Shown here: piece by piece, positions 9,507 to 17,145 of the stretch
Layout of the letters: every line of letters begins with the position of its first letter
Position numbering within the stretch: position 1 is the first letter of the stretch
Assembly (NCBI RefSeq): GCF_049673005.1
Contig: NZ_JBATXB010000087.1
Span: 1 to 46,384 of the forward strand
From: Carnobacterium_A sp049673005
GTDB lineage: Bacteria > Bacillota > Bacilli > Lactobacillales > Carnobacteriaceae
Direction: 5' to 3'
DNA: 46,384 nucleotides
Notes under the pieces: generated by a model
Database searches by the model: none
What the model saw: the letters and a program-made list of their open reading frames with translations, nothing else
Told to the model about the DNA's origin: nothing
Position numbers and translations under genes: made by a program

Positions 9507-9549
9507 AAAAAGGCTTTGATTGTTATTATACCAATCAAAGCCTTTTTTT
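9505..9549. terminator. Bidirectional terminator between convergent genes
   Basis: AAAAAAGGCTTTGATTG and CAATCAAAGCCTTTTTTT form a perfect stem with A and T tracts on opposite sides, so it can stop transcription of the ArAE-like gene (plus) and of the SGNH-like gene (minus). Confidence 0.93.
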
Positions 9550-9555
9550 CATTGT

Positions 9556-10398
9556 TTATTTTCCACTTGTTGTATCCACTGATATTGCTAATGCATTGTT
9601 GAATAAAGTCGTATATATTTCGTTGCCTTTATTATTCAATGTCTTTCCATCTTCTGTTAAAGTTGTTTCAAGGTCAAGATTTGTTGATTCTACTTCTGCA
9701 AGATAAGCTTCATGTAGATCAAACAAAGGTAGTTTAGCGTCGTTTATCATTTCTATCGCTTCTTGTAAATAACTTGTATAAACAAGCGTTCTAGAATTAT
9801 ATTCTTCTTTCCTTGAACTACTCGGGTTTGGTGTAACAAAAACAACCAATGTTTCTGGTAATGCTTCTTTAATAGCCTCATAATCTTTCATCATATACTC
9901 TTTTGAATCTGACAAACTTATATCTCTTACTTGGTCACCATATACAGGTATATGGAAGAAAACAACGTCTGGTTTTGCTTCTGATAATGATAGTGCAGTA
10001 CTTTCTTCTAATAAGCGGTATGAATCAAAATCAGGTAAAGCAATAGTATTAAATTGTACGTTATCTGTTACTTGGTCATTTATGTATTCTTCAACGGAAA
10101 GAAGCCAGCTATCCGACTCCGAAAAATCTCCATAGAAACTAATAACTTTTTTTTCATTATCTGTTGGTACATTTGATAAGTAATCTAATAGGGATTTTTT
10201 ATCTCTATTTTTTTCAAACGACTCTTTTTTTGTTACAGTTGGCTCTCCATCCTTAGACTTATCTTCATTAGATTGAGAAGATCCATTTGTTTCTAATAAT
10301 TCCAATTTTTGTTTATTTTGATAATCTTGGCCGAACCAGAGTATGCCAATTGTCAGAACAATTAATACAAAAAGTATAAAACCACTTTTTTTTGTCAA
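9556..10398 (-). CDS. SGNH/GDSL-like membrane-anchored extracellular protein with degenerate active site
   Basis: A 280-residue protein with one N-terminal hydrophobic anchor (about residues 6-23) and a hydrophilic linker to about 70, so most of it should be outside the cell. The rest follows an SGNH-hydrolase layout: strand plus ISFYGDFSESDSW (86-98), PDVVFFHIP (143-151), LPETLVVFVTPNPS (180-193), then TEDGKTLNNKGNEIY (248-262) near the end. In active members the first block is GDS and the last is DxxH; here they read GDF and DGKT, so both the usual nucleophile Ser and the catalytic His seem absent. The start is TTG, with AAAGGAG upstream. It stands alone between two terminators with its own promoter. 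Function unknown; esterase activity is doubtful. Confidence 0.7.
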   Translation of the reverse strand: MTKKSGFILFVLIVLTIGILWFGQDYQNKQKLELLETNGSSQSNEDKSKDGEPTVTKKESFEKNRDKKSLLDYLSNVPTDNEKKVISFYGDFSESDSWLLSVEEYINDQVTDNVQFNTIALPDFDSYRLLEESTALSLSEAKPDVVFFHIPVYGDQVRDISLSDSKEYMMKDYEAIKEALPETLVVFVTPNPSSSRKEEYNSRTLVYTSYLQEAIEMINDAKLPLFDLHEAYLAEVESTNLDLETTLTEDGKTLNNKGNEIYTTLFNNALAISVDTTSGK

Positions 10399-10434
10399 GT
10401 AAGATTCACTCCTTTATTTAATATTTCATTTGTT

Positions 10435-10443
10435 ATTATAGCA
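10435..10443 (-). promoter_or_regulatory. Extended -10 promoter of the SGNH-like gene
   Basis: On the minus strand TGCTATAAT combines a perfect -10 hexamer with the TG extension, about 40 bases before the start codon. No good -35 is seen, which is usual for extended -10 promoters. Confidence 0.6.
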
Positions 10444-10519
10444 CAGCTTAATTGGTTAAAGAAAGTCGAAGTTCTTTAATTTATACTCAGCAATAAAAAA
10501 GATCGATATAGAACTATAT

Positions 10520-10556
10520 AAAAAAGGTACCTTTTAAAAATAAAGGTACCTTTTTA
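10520..10556 (-). terminator. Intrinsic terminator after ntdP
   Basis: AAAAAGGTACCTTT pairs with AAAGGTACCTTTTT downstream of the ntdP stop codon; symmetric A/T tracts would allow function in either direction. Confidence 0.85.
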
Positions 10557-10598
10557 TATTCATTATTGGAGAATCTAATCCCTCGTCCAGCAGAAGTT

Positions 10599-11135
10599 TT
10601 AGTGTTTGTTTGCTAATTGACGGTATCGGTCGTACCATAACTCAACATATTCTTTAGAAAAAGGTCCTTTTTCTTCATTGATCCACTCAACAAGAACTCT
10701 AACATTCTCCTTTAAAATATGATCGATATCCTCAGGATAGCCCCATAACTTACTATGTTCTTCATACTCATCTACATCTAATAGCCGTTTTTCTCCGTCC
10801 GGAAATACTTTTATGTCTAAATCATAATCTATATACTTCAAGCCTTCTTCATCTAAAGCATAAGGTGAAGCGAGGTTGCAATAATAAGAAATGCCATTAT
10901 CACGAATCATTGCAATAATATTGAACCAATAGTGCTTATGAAAATATACAATTGCTGGTTCTCTTGTTAACCAACGTCGGCCATCTGACTCAGTTACAAG
11001 TGTATGATCGTTGCAGCCAATTAAAGATTGGTCGCTAGTTTTGAGAACCATCGTGTCCCTCCATGTGCGATGTAAACTTCCATTATGTTTATAGCTTTGG
11101 ATTGTGATGTATTCTCCTTCTTTTGGAACTTGCAT
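10599..11135 (-). CDS. ntdP: Nucleoside tri-/diphosphate phosphatase, DUF402 family (NtdP)
   Basis: Cytoplasmic phosphatase of 178 residues, as expected for the Staphylococcus SA1684 / Bacillus YgaC group, which hydrolyses nucleoside tri- and diphosphates with divalent metal. The family core is very well conserved: SYKHNGSLHRTWRDTMVLK (about 13-31), GCNDHTLVTESDGRRW (37-52), REPAIVYFH (54-62), YYCNLASPYAL (80-90), DYDLDIKVFPDGEKRLLD (98-115) and WINEEKGPFSKEYVELWYDRY near the end. An upstream frame adds 23 residues, but homologues begin at MQVPKEGEYI, so I start there despite a weak ribosome site. It is a single-gene unit with its own extended -10 promoter and terminator. Confidence 0.88.
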   Translation of the reverse strand: MQVPKEGEYITIQSYKHNGSLHRTWRDTMVLKTSDQSLIGCNDHTLVTESDGRRWLTREPAIVYFHKHYWFNIIAMIRDNGISYYCNLASPYALDEEGLKYIDYDLDIKVFPDGEKRLLDVDEYEEHSKLWGYPEDIDHILKENVRVLVEWINEEKGPFSKEYVELWYDRYRQLANKH

Positions 11136-11195
11136 CCTAACCCAACTTTCTTTTTTCCTATAAAAATTCAATAAGAAATTAATAGAACAACCAGA

Positions 11196-11232
11196 GAGTG
11201 TCATTCACACTCGACTCAAAAGTATTATATCA
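11196..11232 (-). promoter_or_regulatory. ntdP promoter with hairpin in the early leader
   Basis: Minus strand TGATATAAT at 11224-11232 is an extended -10 with a perfect hexamer. Just downstream, GAGTGT and ACACTC (11196-11212) form a small hairpin, or an operator dyad, covering the expected start of the RNA. The regulator, if any, is unknown. Confidence 0.5.
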
Positions 11233-11299
11233 TAAAATCTGCTAGGGTTAACAGAAAAGCTCAGATAAAATGAAAGAATAATGAGGAATCTTTTTTTAA

Positions 11300-11347
11300 A
11301 AAAAGAACTCGTAATTTTATTTAGTATAAAATCACGGGTTCTCTTTA
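11300..11347 (-). terminator. Intrinsic terminator after mutY
   Basis: AAAGAACTCGTAATTTTAT and ATAAAATCACGGGTTCTCTTT form a long stem with few mismatches, followed on the minus strand by a T-rich run; it closes the recX-mutY unit. Confidence 0.82.
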
Positions 11348-11360
11348 ATTATTTACGTAT

Positions 11361-12521
11361 TTAATTATTTATATAAAACAAGTAACTTTTCCATAATTTT
11401 GTTTGAGGACCAGGAAAAGTGAATTTTTCAAAGTCATCTGGATGAACCCATCTACAGTCTTCTGGCAAAATAGTTTTTAAACTAGAAACCTTTCCATAGT
11501 AGGCAGAAATCGTCCATTTTAAGTGACTAAATAGGTGCGTTATTTCAGCGAAAGACTTTTTTGTTAACAATGGTTTTATTTGATAAGCTTCATTTAATTC
11601 CAATAAAATATCTGATGTCTTTCCATCATCTATTTTATTGGAACGATTTTCTTCTACCAATGGGAAAAGCCACATATTAGCTAATAATCCTTCTTTTGGT
11701 CTTTTTTCTAATAGAAATTCGCCATTTTCATTCTCAATTAAAAAGCCTTGATAGAAAACTGGAACAGCCTTTTTCTTTTTGCTTTTAACTGGATAATTTC
11801 CCCATGTTTCATTAATGTAAGAGGCGTTAAATTCTTTGATTGGACTCAACTCTGGATGATAGTTTTTAGGTGTACAAATGCTGGATCCTAAATCCATAAA
11901 CGCCTGGTTAAAGTCGCCTGGTTTGTAAGGATCTATTAGTTCTCTCATAACCGCTTCAAAAATTTTACGACTAGCTGGCTTAGCAATATCTGCATCTATT
12001 TCAAAAAGACGACTCACTACCCGCATCACATTCCCATCTACTGCTGGTTCTGGCAAATCAAAAGCCATGCTTGCTATCGCACCTGCAGTGTAAGGTCCTA
12101 TACCGCTTAATTTGATTAGTTCTTTTGGATCACGAGGCATTGCACCATCATATTCTTCAATAATTTGTATCGCTGCTTTTTGCATATTTCTTACTCTTGA
12201 GTAATACCCTAATCCTTCCCAAGCTTTTAACAATTTATCTTCATTCGCTTTTGATAAGGCTTCAATTGTTGGGAATTGTTGCATGAAGTTTAGATAATAT
12301 GGAATAACCGTATCCACACGAGTCTGTTGCAACATAATTTCCGAAACCCATATTCGATAAGGATCATTGTTTATTCTCCATGGAAGAGATCGTTTCTCTA
12401 TATCGTACCAACTTAGTAAAGTTGCTCTAAATCGTTCTATCTTTTCTTCAGGCCACATTTTTATACCATGCTGCTCTAATAATTCTCGAGACTCATTTTT
12501 ATTTAGATTGTCTTTTTTCAT
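11361..12521 (-). CDS. mutY: A/G-specific adenine glycosylase MutY lacking the [4Fe-4S] cysteine set
   Basis: DNA repair glycosylase removing adenine mispaired with 8-oxoguanine; 386 residues, normal length. The catalytic core is complete: PWR at 47-49, SEIMLQQTRV at 60-69 (Glu61 catalytic), the helix-hairpin-helix LSGIGPYTAGAI at 138-149 and VDGNVMRVVSR at 161-171 (catalytic Asp162). The C-terminal NUDIX-like domain that reads 8-oxoG begins near 250 and keeps the FSH motif (HLFSHLKW). The iron-sulfur loop, normally C-x6-C-x2-C-x5-C, has only C216; the other positions read Pro223, Ser226 and Asn232, so no cluster can form. Clusterless MutY proteins are known in some bacteria, including lactic acid bacteria. 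The start overlaps the recX stop by four bases (ATGA), so the two are translationally coupled. Confidence 0.93.
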   Translation of the reverse strand: MKKDNLNKNESRELLEQHGIKMWPEEKIERFRATLLSWYDIEKRSLPWRINNDPYRIWVSEIMLQQTRVDTVIPYYLNFMQQFPTIEALSKANEDKLLKAWEGLGYYSRVRNMQKAAIQIIEEYDGAMPRDPKELIKLSGIGPYTAGAIASMAFDLPEPAVDGNVMRVVSRLFEIDADIAKPASRKIFEAVMRELIDPYKPGDFNQAFMDLGSSICTPKNYHPELSPIKEFNASYINETWGNYPVKSKKKKAVPVFYQGFLIENENGEFLLEKRPKEGLLANMWLFPLVEENRSNKIDDGKTSDILLELNEAYQIKPLLTKKSFAEITHLFSHLKWTISAYYGKVSSLKTILPEDCRWVHPDDFEKFTFPGPQTKLWKSYLFYINN

Positions 12522-13381
12522 TCGTCTTGATCTTCCATTTCTTTTTCCTCAATAAACTGATTAATTAAGTCTCCTGCAAATCCTTTTTGAAATAAACTAC
12601 TTTTAACTTTTTGAATTTTTTTATATCCTTTTAATTTAGCTTGTTTACGCCAAATTTTATCTCCTTGTGATTTTATAGCTGCATATTCCTCATTCTCTTC
12701 TTTCTCTACAGTTACTTCCTCCAAAACTTGGGTAATAATATCCGAGTCAAAACCTTTTTGCATTAAATTTTGACGCAATTTATTATTTGTTTCACGCGTA
12801 GAATGCTGTGAAGAGCGTCTAATAACTTTCTCGGCAAGTTGAACACCATTCTCAACCATTTGATCAAAAGAATATTGTTCGCTAGCCTTTTCAATGTTTT
12901 CTTCAGCGATTCCACGTCTTTTAAGCTCTTGTTTTATTACTCGAGGACCCTTTCCCCCAACATTTGCTCCCGTACGCGTAAAACTTTCTGCATACATTAA
13001 ATCATCCAGATAACCTTGTTCTTCTAATTTTTCAATAACCTCATCTGCTACATCAAAAAATTCATGCTTTGCTAGATCGTCGCGGACTTCCTTTTCAGAA
13101 CGCAAACCATAATTCAAATAATTTAAAGATCGTGTATAGGCCTTTCTAAAGCCATCTTCTGATTCTAATTCCTCTCTGAAATCTTCAGAAATAATCATAC
13201 CTTTGTATAAAGCGTGCTTTACGAGAATGGCTTCATCAATTGGAAAAGCATAAGACTCATCTAAATAAATATTATAGCGACCTTTTCGTTTTTGAGTTTC
13301 AATTTTTGTGATTTTTGGTAAACTCTCATCAGGCGCTGTACTTTTTGAAGAGATAATTTTTTTTAACAAATCGTCTGTCAT
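12518..13381 (-). CDS. recX: RecA regulatory protein RecX
   Basis: Regulator of RecA filaments, 287 residues, which is long for RecX but usual for Bacillales and Lactobacillales. Features fitting the family are an N-terminal extension with a beta segment (RYNIYLDESYAFPIDEAILV, about 35-54), then three-helix RecX repeats: LNYGLRSEKEVRDDL, EQGYLDDLMYAESFTR, GPRVIKQELKRRGI and similar units towards the C-terminus. AGGAGG precedes the ATG. It is first in a two-gene recX-mutY operon, linking recombination control with base-excision repair. RecA is not in the window. Confidence 0.9.
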   Translation of the reverse strand: MTDDLLKKIISSKSTAPDESLPKITKIETQKRKGRYNIYLDESYAFPIDEAILVKHALYKGMIISEDFREELESEDGFRKAYTRSLNYLNYGLRSEKEVRDDLAKHEFFDVADEVIEKLEEQGYLDDLMYAESFTRTGANVGGKGPRVIKQELKRRGIAEENIEKASEQYSFDQMVENGVQLAEKVIRRSSQHSTRETNNKLRQNLMQKGFDSDIITQVLEEVTVEKEENEEYAAIKSQGDKIWRKQAKLKGYKKIQKVKSSLFQKGFAGDLINQFIEEKEMEDQDE

Positions 13382-13415
13382 AGTTATTCGCCTCCTACTT
13401 AATATTGATTTATTT

Positions 13416-13424
13416 AGTATACCA
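13416..13424 (-). promoter_or_regulatory. Extended -10 promoter of recX-mutY
   Basis: TGGTATACT on the minus strand lies about 35 bases before the recX start. No close TTGACA is present 17 bases upstream. The gap is short, so no other promoter position is likely unless readthrough from the stress gene contributes. Confidence 0.45.
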
Positions 13425-13476
13425 TAGAAATCACTAAAAAATAGAACAGAAGTTTGCCTATAAAAAATTAAAAAAA

Positions 13477-13507
13477 CAGATAAAAGTACAGAATGTACTC
13501 TTATCTG
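13477..13507 (-). terminator. Intrinsic terminator after the first YflT stress gene
   Basis: CAGATAAAAGTAC and GTACTCTTATCTG pair around a 5-base loop, and on the minus strand are followed by TTTTTTAATTTTTT. Placed just past the stop codon. Confidence 0.85.
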
Positions 13508-13521
13508 ATTCTATTCGTATT

Positions 13522-14466
13522 TTATTTCCACTCATCGTCTTGTAAGGGATCAATGACAGGTTGTCCTGTAATCGAGCTTCCATTAAATCTTGGTAAGTCC
13601 TGAGAATCACGGACTGCCGTTTCAGGTTCTTCATCGGCAACAAAATTCTTTCCTTTTTCAAGTTTACCTTGAAGCGGATTATTAGTTGGATCATACTCAT
13701 TTTTCGTTATATTTTTATTCTTATCTTTTGAGAATCTTGCATTATCTTCTTGTACACTTTGGTCATTTAATTGTCTGTCTTCAAAACTAGACATTGCTTT
13801 TTCACCATTAGGTAAAGTTGAATCTTTAGTAACCCTAACACCGCTACCTGCTTGTCCTACTGGCTTTTTTTGACTCGCTTTATTAAAACCAGCATTTAAA
13901 TCTTCTTTATTTTCTTTCCTACCTGAGTATTTATCACTTAAGAAATCAATCTCTTGATTTAATAAACCAACATCCATCTCATCATAAACGGATGACTTTC
14001 CAGAAGGATGAGATGTATCTAAAATTGATTTAGCTCCACTACCTGATTGTCCAATCGGTTTCTTATTTTTTTGTTCCTTGCTTGACTTACCAAGTTCCGT
14101 TGGTCCATCTTCTAGATTATAACGAATCGGAATATCGTTGATTTCTTCTACAAGTACGACATAATTGCCAGATTTTAAAACATCATTGTATCTCAAGGCT
14201 GTTTGTTTATCTATACCGTAATGCTCTAAAGCTACATCTTGCCCAATAGTTGTAAACATGCTTTTAAATTTCTCCCACATCGTCATATCTCCATCGGTTG
14301 AAACGTTATCAACTTCAACTAAAGTTCTATTTTTTATATCTGAATAATTTTCATTACTTGTGATGATAACGATATCGCTCATTAATCGTCCTTCGCTTAA
14401 CAAACGCTCAACAGCTGAAATTGTTTCATCAACTGTATGATAAGAAGATTCAACTATTTTATTCAT
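13522..14466 (-). CDS. General stress protein, YflT domain plus long hydrophilic tail (paralogue 1)
   Basis: A 314-residue protein. Residues 1-108 form the YflT / general stress protein 17M domain: KIVESSYHTVDETISAVERL, then MSDIVIITS, WEKFKSMF and a closing strand NYVVLVEE. The remaining ~200 residues are polar and probably disordered, with a repeated unit: KPIGQSGSGAKSILDTSHPS at 136-155 and KPVGQAGSGVRVTKDSTLPN at 201-220. There is no signal peptide. It is followed by a terminator and preceded by a second YflT gene in the same direction (15658-14705), clearly a paralogue. Bacillus relatives are induced by general stress; the biochemical role is unknown. No sigma-B promoter is recognisable here. 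Confidence 0.75.
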   Translation of the reverse strand: MNKIVESSYHTVDETISAVERLLSEGRLMSDIVIITSNENYSDIKNRTLVEVDNVSTDGDMTMWEKFKSMFTTIGQDVALEHYGIDKQTALRYNDVLKSGNYVVLVEEINDIPIRYNLEDGPTELGKSSKEQKNKKPIGQSGSGAKSILDTSHPSGKSSVYDEMDVGLLNQEIDFLSDKYSGRKENKEDLNAGFNKASQKKPVGQAGSGVRVTKDSTLPNGEKAMSSFEDRQLNDQSVQEDNARFSKDKNKNITKNEYDPTNNPLQGKLEKGKNFVADEEPETAVRDSQDLPRFNGSSITGQPVIDPLQDDEWK

Positions 14467-14661
14467 TTTTACACACTACTTTCTAACATTATTTTAGTCT
14501 TAATCTACTACCTCAACATTTATATTAGGTTATCCACTCATTAATACTTTCTTTGTCGCATAGTATGATTATTCATGTTCGTACATTAATTCATTAAACT
14601 TTAAATACCTTCCAGAGATAATAAAGCGGATACAATTCAAATGGAATGAAGAAAATATAAA

Positions 14662-14695
14662 GGGTCCGAATAAAGATAATGCATTCATCGGACCC
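14662..14695 (-). terminator. Likely terminator after the second YflT gene
   Basis: GGGTCCGA and TCGGACCC form an 8-base GC-rich stem with an 18-base loop, followed on the minus strand by TTTATATTTTC. It separates the two stress genes, so they are probably transcribed independently. Confidence 0.7.
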
Positions 14696-14704
14696 GCCTT
14701 ATAT

Positions 14705-15658
14705 CTATTTCTCTTCTTCGTCCCTAATTGTTTTTCCACCGGCATCTTCATATTTGTTGCTATAGTATGCATCACTTTCAGGAATATCTTTATGTGGTTC
14801 AGGGTGCTCAACTTTTCTAGGCTCTCTATCAAATGATGAATCTCCGGCTAATTCGTCTCCAACAACACCTGTACTAATATTATCAGGATAAACATGATTG
14901 CTGTCTTCTGCATTTACTGATTTCTCATCACCAGTTAAATGGGGAGCGTCATGTCTATCTTGATTAAACATATCTTTCCCATTGTCTTCGATAAAACCAG
15001 TTGTCTCTGTTCTTTCTTTTTTAAACATCTCTTCGTCATTTGTATGGTCTCTATCTTGTTCTAAATCTCTATCTGGCGAAGAAATAGTTGACGTACCTGG
15101 AACGTCTTCTCTTGCAGATTGGGACTTAGAGGGATCAAATGGTTCGCCATCACCCGATGCTGGATTCATAGACTCTTTCGTTTTAATTTCACTAGGCTTC
15201 AATTGTTCTTCAGACAGTGCGTTTTTACTATCATTTGTTTCTAAAATAGAATCATCAGTGTTCAAAACCTCTTCATTCACTGTCGATAGCTGATTAGAAT
15301 GCTCAGGCGCTGTGCTGTTCATTAAAATAATAATTTCGTGATTTTCTAAAGACTCGCTAAAATGTTCTGCTGTTTCAGCATCAACGCCATGCTCTACCAA
15401 TGTATTAGATTCGTTTTCTTTACTATAATCTCCCATTCGAAACGTTTCTTTAATTTTATCCCAAAGTGACTCTTCTTCCTCATCATCTTCTTCGACTGAT
15501 TCAACATCAACAAGCGTTAACTTTTCTAACTCGTCTTCATGTTTTTCATCAGTAATAATTAAGAGTTCTTCAGCAACATAGCCTTCGTTTAGGAGTCTTT
15601 CAACTGCTTTCACAGCCTCATCAGTTGACGTATATGTTCCTTCTACAATTCTATCCAT
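14705..15658 (-). CDS. General stress protein, YflT domain plus acidic tail (paralogue 2)
   Basis: A 317-residue paralogue of the gene at 13522. The YflT domain covers about residues 1-112 (RIVEGTYTSTDEAVKAVERL; AEELLIITDEKH; LWDKIKETF; ENHEIIILMNS), interrupted by an acidic run, EEDDEEEE, near residue 56. From about 115 onward it is very rich in Asp, Glu, Ser, Asn and His (DRDLEQDRDHTNDEEMFKKE) and looks disordered. I prefer the ATG giving MDRIVEG, eight bases after GGGAGAG, over the GTG three codons earlier. No signal peptide. The two tails are unrelated in sequence though both are hydrophilic, so the conserved part is only the head domain. Function unknown; probably stress related. Confidence 0.75.
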   Translation of the reverse strand: MDRIVEGTYTSTDEAVKAVERLLNEGYVAEELLIITDEKHEDELEKLTLVDVESVEEDDEEEESLWDKIKETFRMGDYSKENESNTLVEHGVDAETAEHFSESLENHEIIILMNSTAPEHSNQLSTVNEEVLNTDDSILETNDSKNALSEEQLKPSEIKTKESMNPASGDGEPFDPSKSQSAREDVPGTSTISSPDRDLEQDRDHTNDEEMFKKERTETTGFIEDNGKDMFNQDRHDAPHLTGDEKSVNAEDSNHVYPDNISTGVVGDELAGDSSFDREPRKVEHPEPHKDIPESDAYYSNKYEDAGGKTIRDEEEK

Positions 15659-15810
15659 TATCTGCACTCTCCCTTTTTATAATGTAACCATTTAAAACCA
15701 ACTATCTGTTTAGATTTATTTTTTATCTAACCTAATGATAGCAAAAACTAAAAACTCAATCAAAGAAGAACCCTCAGAGATTATATTATTAGCTAGAATG
15801 TAACGTTTAT

Positions 15811-15838
15811 TTGTTGACTTGCGTTATCACTTTATAAA
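15811..15838 (+). promoter_or_regulatory. Weak candidate promoter of the amidase gene
   Basis: TTGTTG, a 16-base spacer and TATAAA lie about 47 bases before the amidase start. Both hexamers deviate from consensus, so this is a guess from position and spacing. Confidence 0.35.
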
Positions 15839-15884
15839 CCGTCGACAGTTTATCTTAGTGTTCATTATAGGATGGAGGAGTTAT

Positions 15885-17000
15885 ATGAGTTACCCTATTG
15901 AAAAAAGATTATTAAATCTTAAACAATCTAAGCTAATTGACTCACGAATAATTGTTGCTCACGAATCAGGAAATACTCGCAATACTGGTAAAAATGCGTT
16001 GGAAAATGAAGTAGCTTTTATGGCACGACAAGCTTTAAAAGGTGGATCATACGTTAGTCACTGGGTTGGTGGAGGTGGTAAAATAATTCAGTTAAGTAAA
16101 ACCGGATTTGTTCAATATGGAGCCGGTGCGAATGCGAATGCCTATTCGTATGCTCAAGTAGAGTTAGCACGAACAAGCGATGCTACTGTATTTAAGAAGG
16201 ATTACCTAGCTTACGTCTGGCTTTTAAAATCTTTAGCCTACGAGGCTCATATTCCAAGAACGTTGAATACTGGGAGAACAGTAAAAGAAAAAGGCATTAA
16301 AACACATCATTGGATTTCTGCTAACTTAGGTGGTACTACTCATCGAGATCCAGATGATTACTTATCTAGTTTCGGTATTAGCCTAAAAAAATTTGAAAAA
16401 GATTTGAAAGAACCGCTGGATCTCCAAATAAAGAATCCTATTGAACCGATAGAAATTAAAAACATCCATATAGTTAAGTATGGAGATACTTTATGGAGCA
16501 TCGCAAAAAAGTATCGAACAACTGTAACTTGGCTGAAGAAATTAAATCATTTATCTACTGACCAGATTAATATAGGGACTATTTTGGTACTAACGACTAA
16601 ACAAACTAATGGACCATCATTTCAATACTCTATGATAGAACGTAAAGAAATTATTAAAACGATCCAAAAAAACTGTGGAACAATTGTTGATGGAATTTTT
16701 GGACCAATAACAAAAAAAGCGATACTGTGTTTATTTCAAGAATCAATTCATGTACCAATAGACGGATTATGGGGCCCTAAAACGAAAAATTCAGTTAAAA
16801 CTATTCAGTTTGGTGAAAAAGGAAAGAACGTTTATGCTATTCAAGCAATCCTATTCAGTTTTGGATACGAAATAACCGGCATTCCAGATCAACTATTTGG
16901 AAATAAGACGAAACAAGCTGTTCAACTGTTTCAAAAAGATCATAATCTAGTCAGTCATGGTAGTGTTGGAATTCACACTTTGTCTTTACTATTTGGTTAA
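15885..17000 (+). CDS. N-acetylmuramoyl-L-alanine amidase (Amidase_2) with LysM and two peptidoglycan-binding domains
   Basis: Peptidoglycan hydrolase of 371 residues, cutting the bond between muramic acid and the stem peptide. AGGAG lies six bases before the ATG that gives MSYPIEKRLLNL; a longer frame upstream has no such site. Amidase_2 domain at about 15-160: zinc ligands are likely H26 (VAHESGN), H142 and D155 of THRDPDDYL, like the phage-type amidases XlyA/PlyL. A LysM domain follows at 195-237 (HIVKYGDTLWSIAKKY), then two PG_binding_1-like units (250-306, with GIFGPITKKA and GLWGPKTKNS; and 308-370, with QLFGNKTKQAVQLFQ). There is no signal peptide, as in holin-dependent endolysins, yet no phage genes are near. 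It may act at lysis or leave by an unusual route. Confidence 0.88.
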   Translation: MSYPIEKRLLNLKQSKLIDSRIIVAHESGNTRNTGKNALENEVAFMARQALKGGSYVSHWVGGGGKIIQLSKTGFVQYGAGANANAYSYAQVELARTSDATVFKKDYLAYVWLLKSLAYEAHIPRTLNTGRTVKEKGIKTHHWISANLGGTTHRDPDDYLSSFGISLKKFEKDLKEPLDLQIKNPIEPIEIKNIHIVKYGDTLWSIAKKYRTTVTWLKKLNHLSTDQINIGTILVLTTKQTNGPSFQYSMIERKEIIKTIQKNCGTIVDGIFGPITKKAILCLFQESIHVPIDGLWGPKTKNSVKTIQFGEKGKNVYAIQAILFSFGYEITGIPDQLFGNKTKQAVQLFQKDHNLVSHGSVGIHTLSLLFG

Positions 17001-17079
17001 AAAGAGTCACTGTTTGTTCAATTGTACCTCATTAGAATCGTTTTTATTTATAACACTTTCCCTTTCATATTCTAAATTA

Positions 17080-17088
17080 TGATATACT
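17080..17088 (+). promoter_or_regulatory. Extended -10 promoter of the deoxynucleoside kinase gene
   Basis: TGATATACT fits an extended -10 with TATACT, about 57 bases before the TTG start. No strong -35 is seen. Confidence 0.5.
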
Positions 17089-17145
17089 AGTAAATGCAAA
17101 ATAGCCGAAGACGACCACGGTCTTTGATAGGAGAGTGACCGTTAA

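Noticed and set aside
14982..15293. 103-codon plus-strand frame opposite the second YflT gene
   Set aside because: A shadow of the biased codon use in the acidic tail; no ribosome site.
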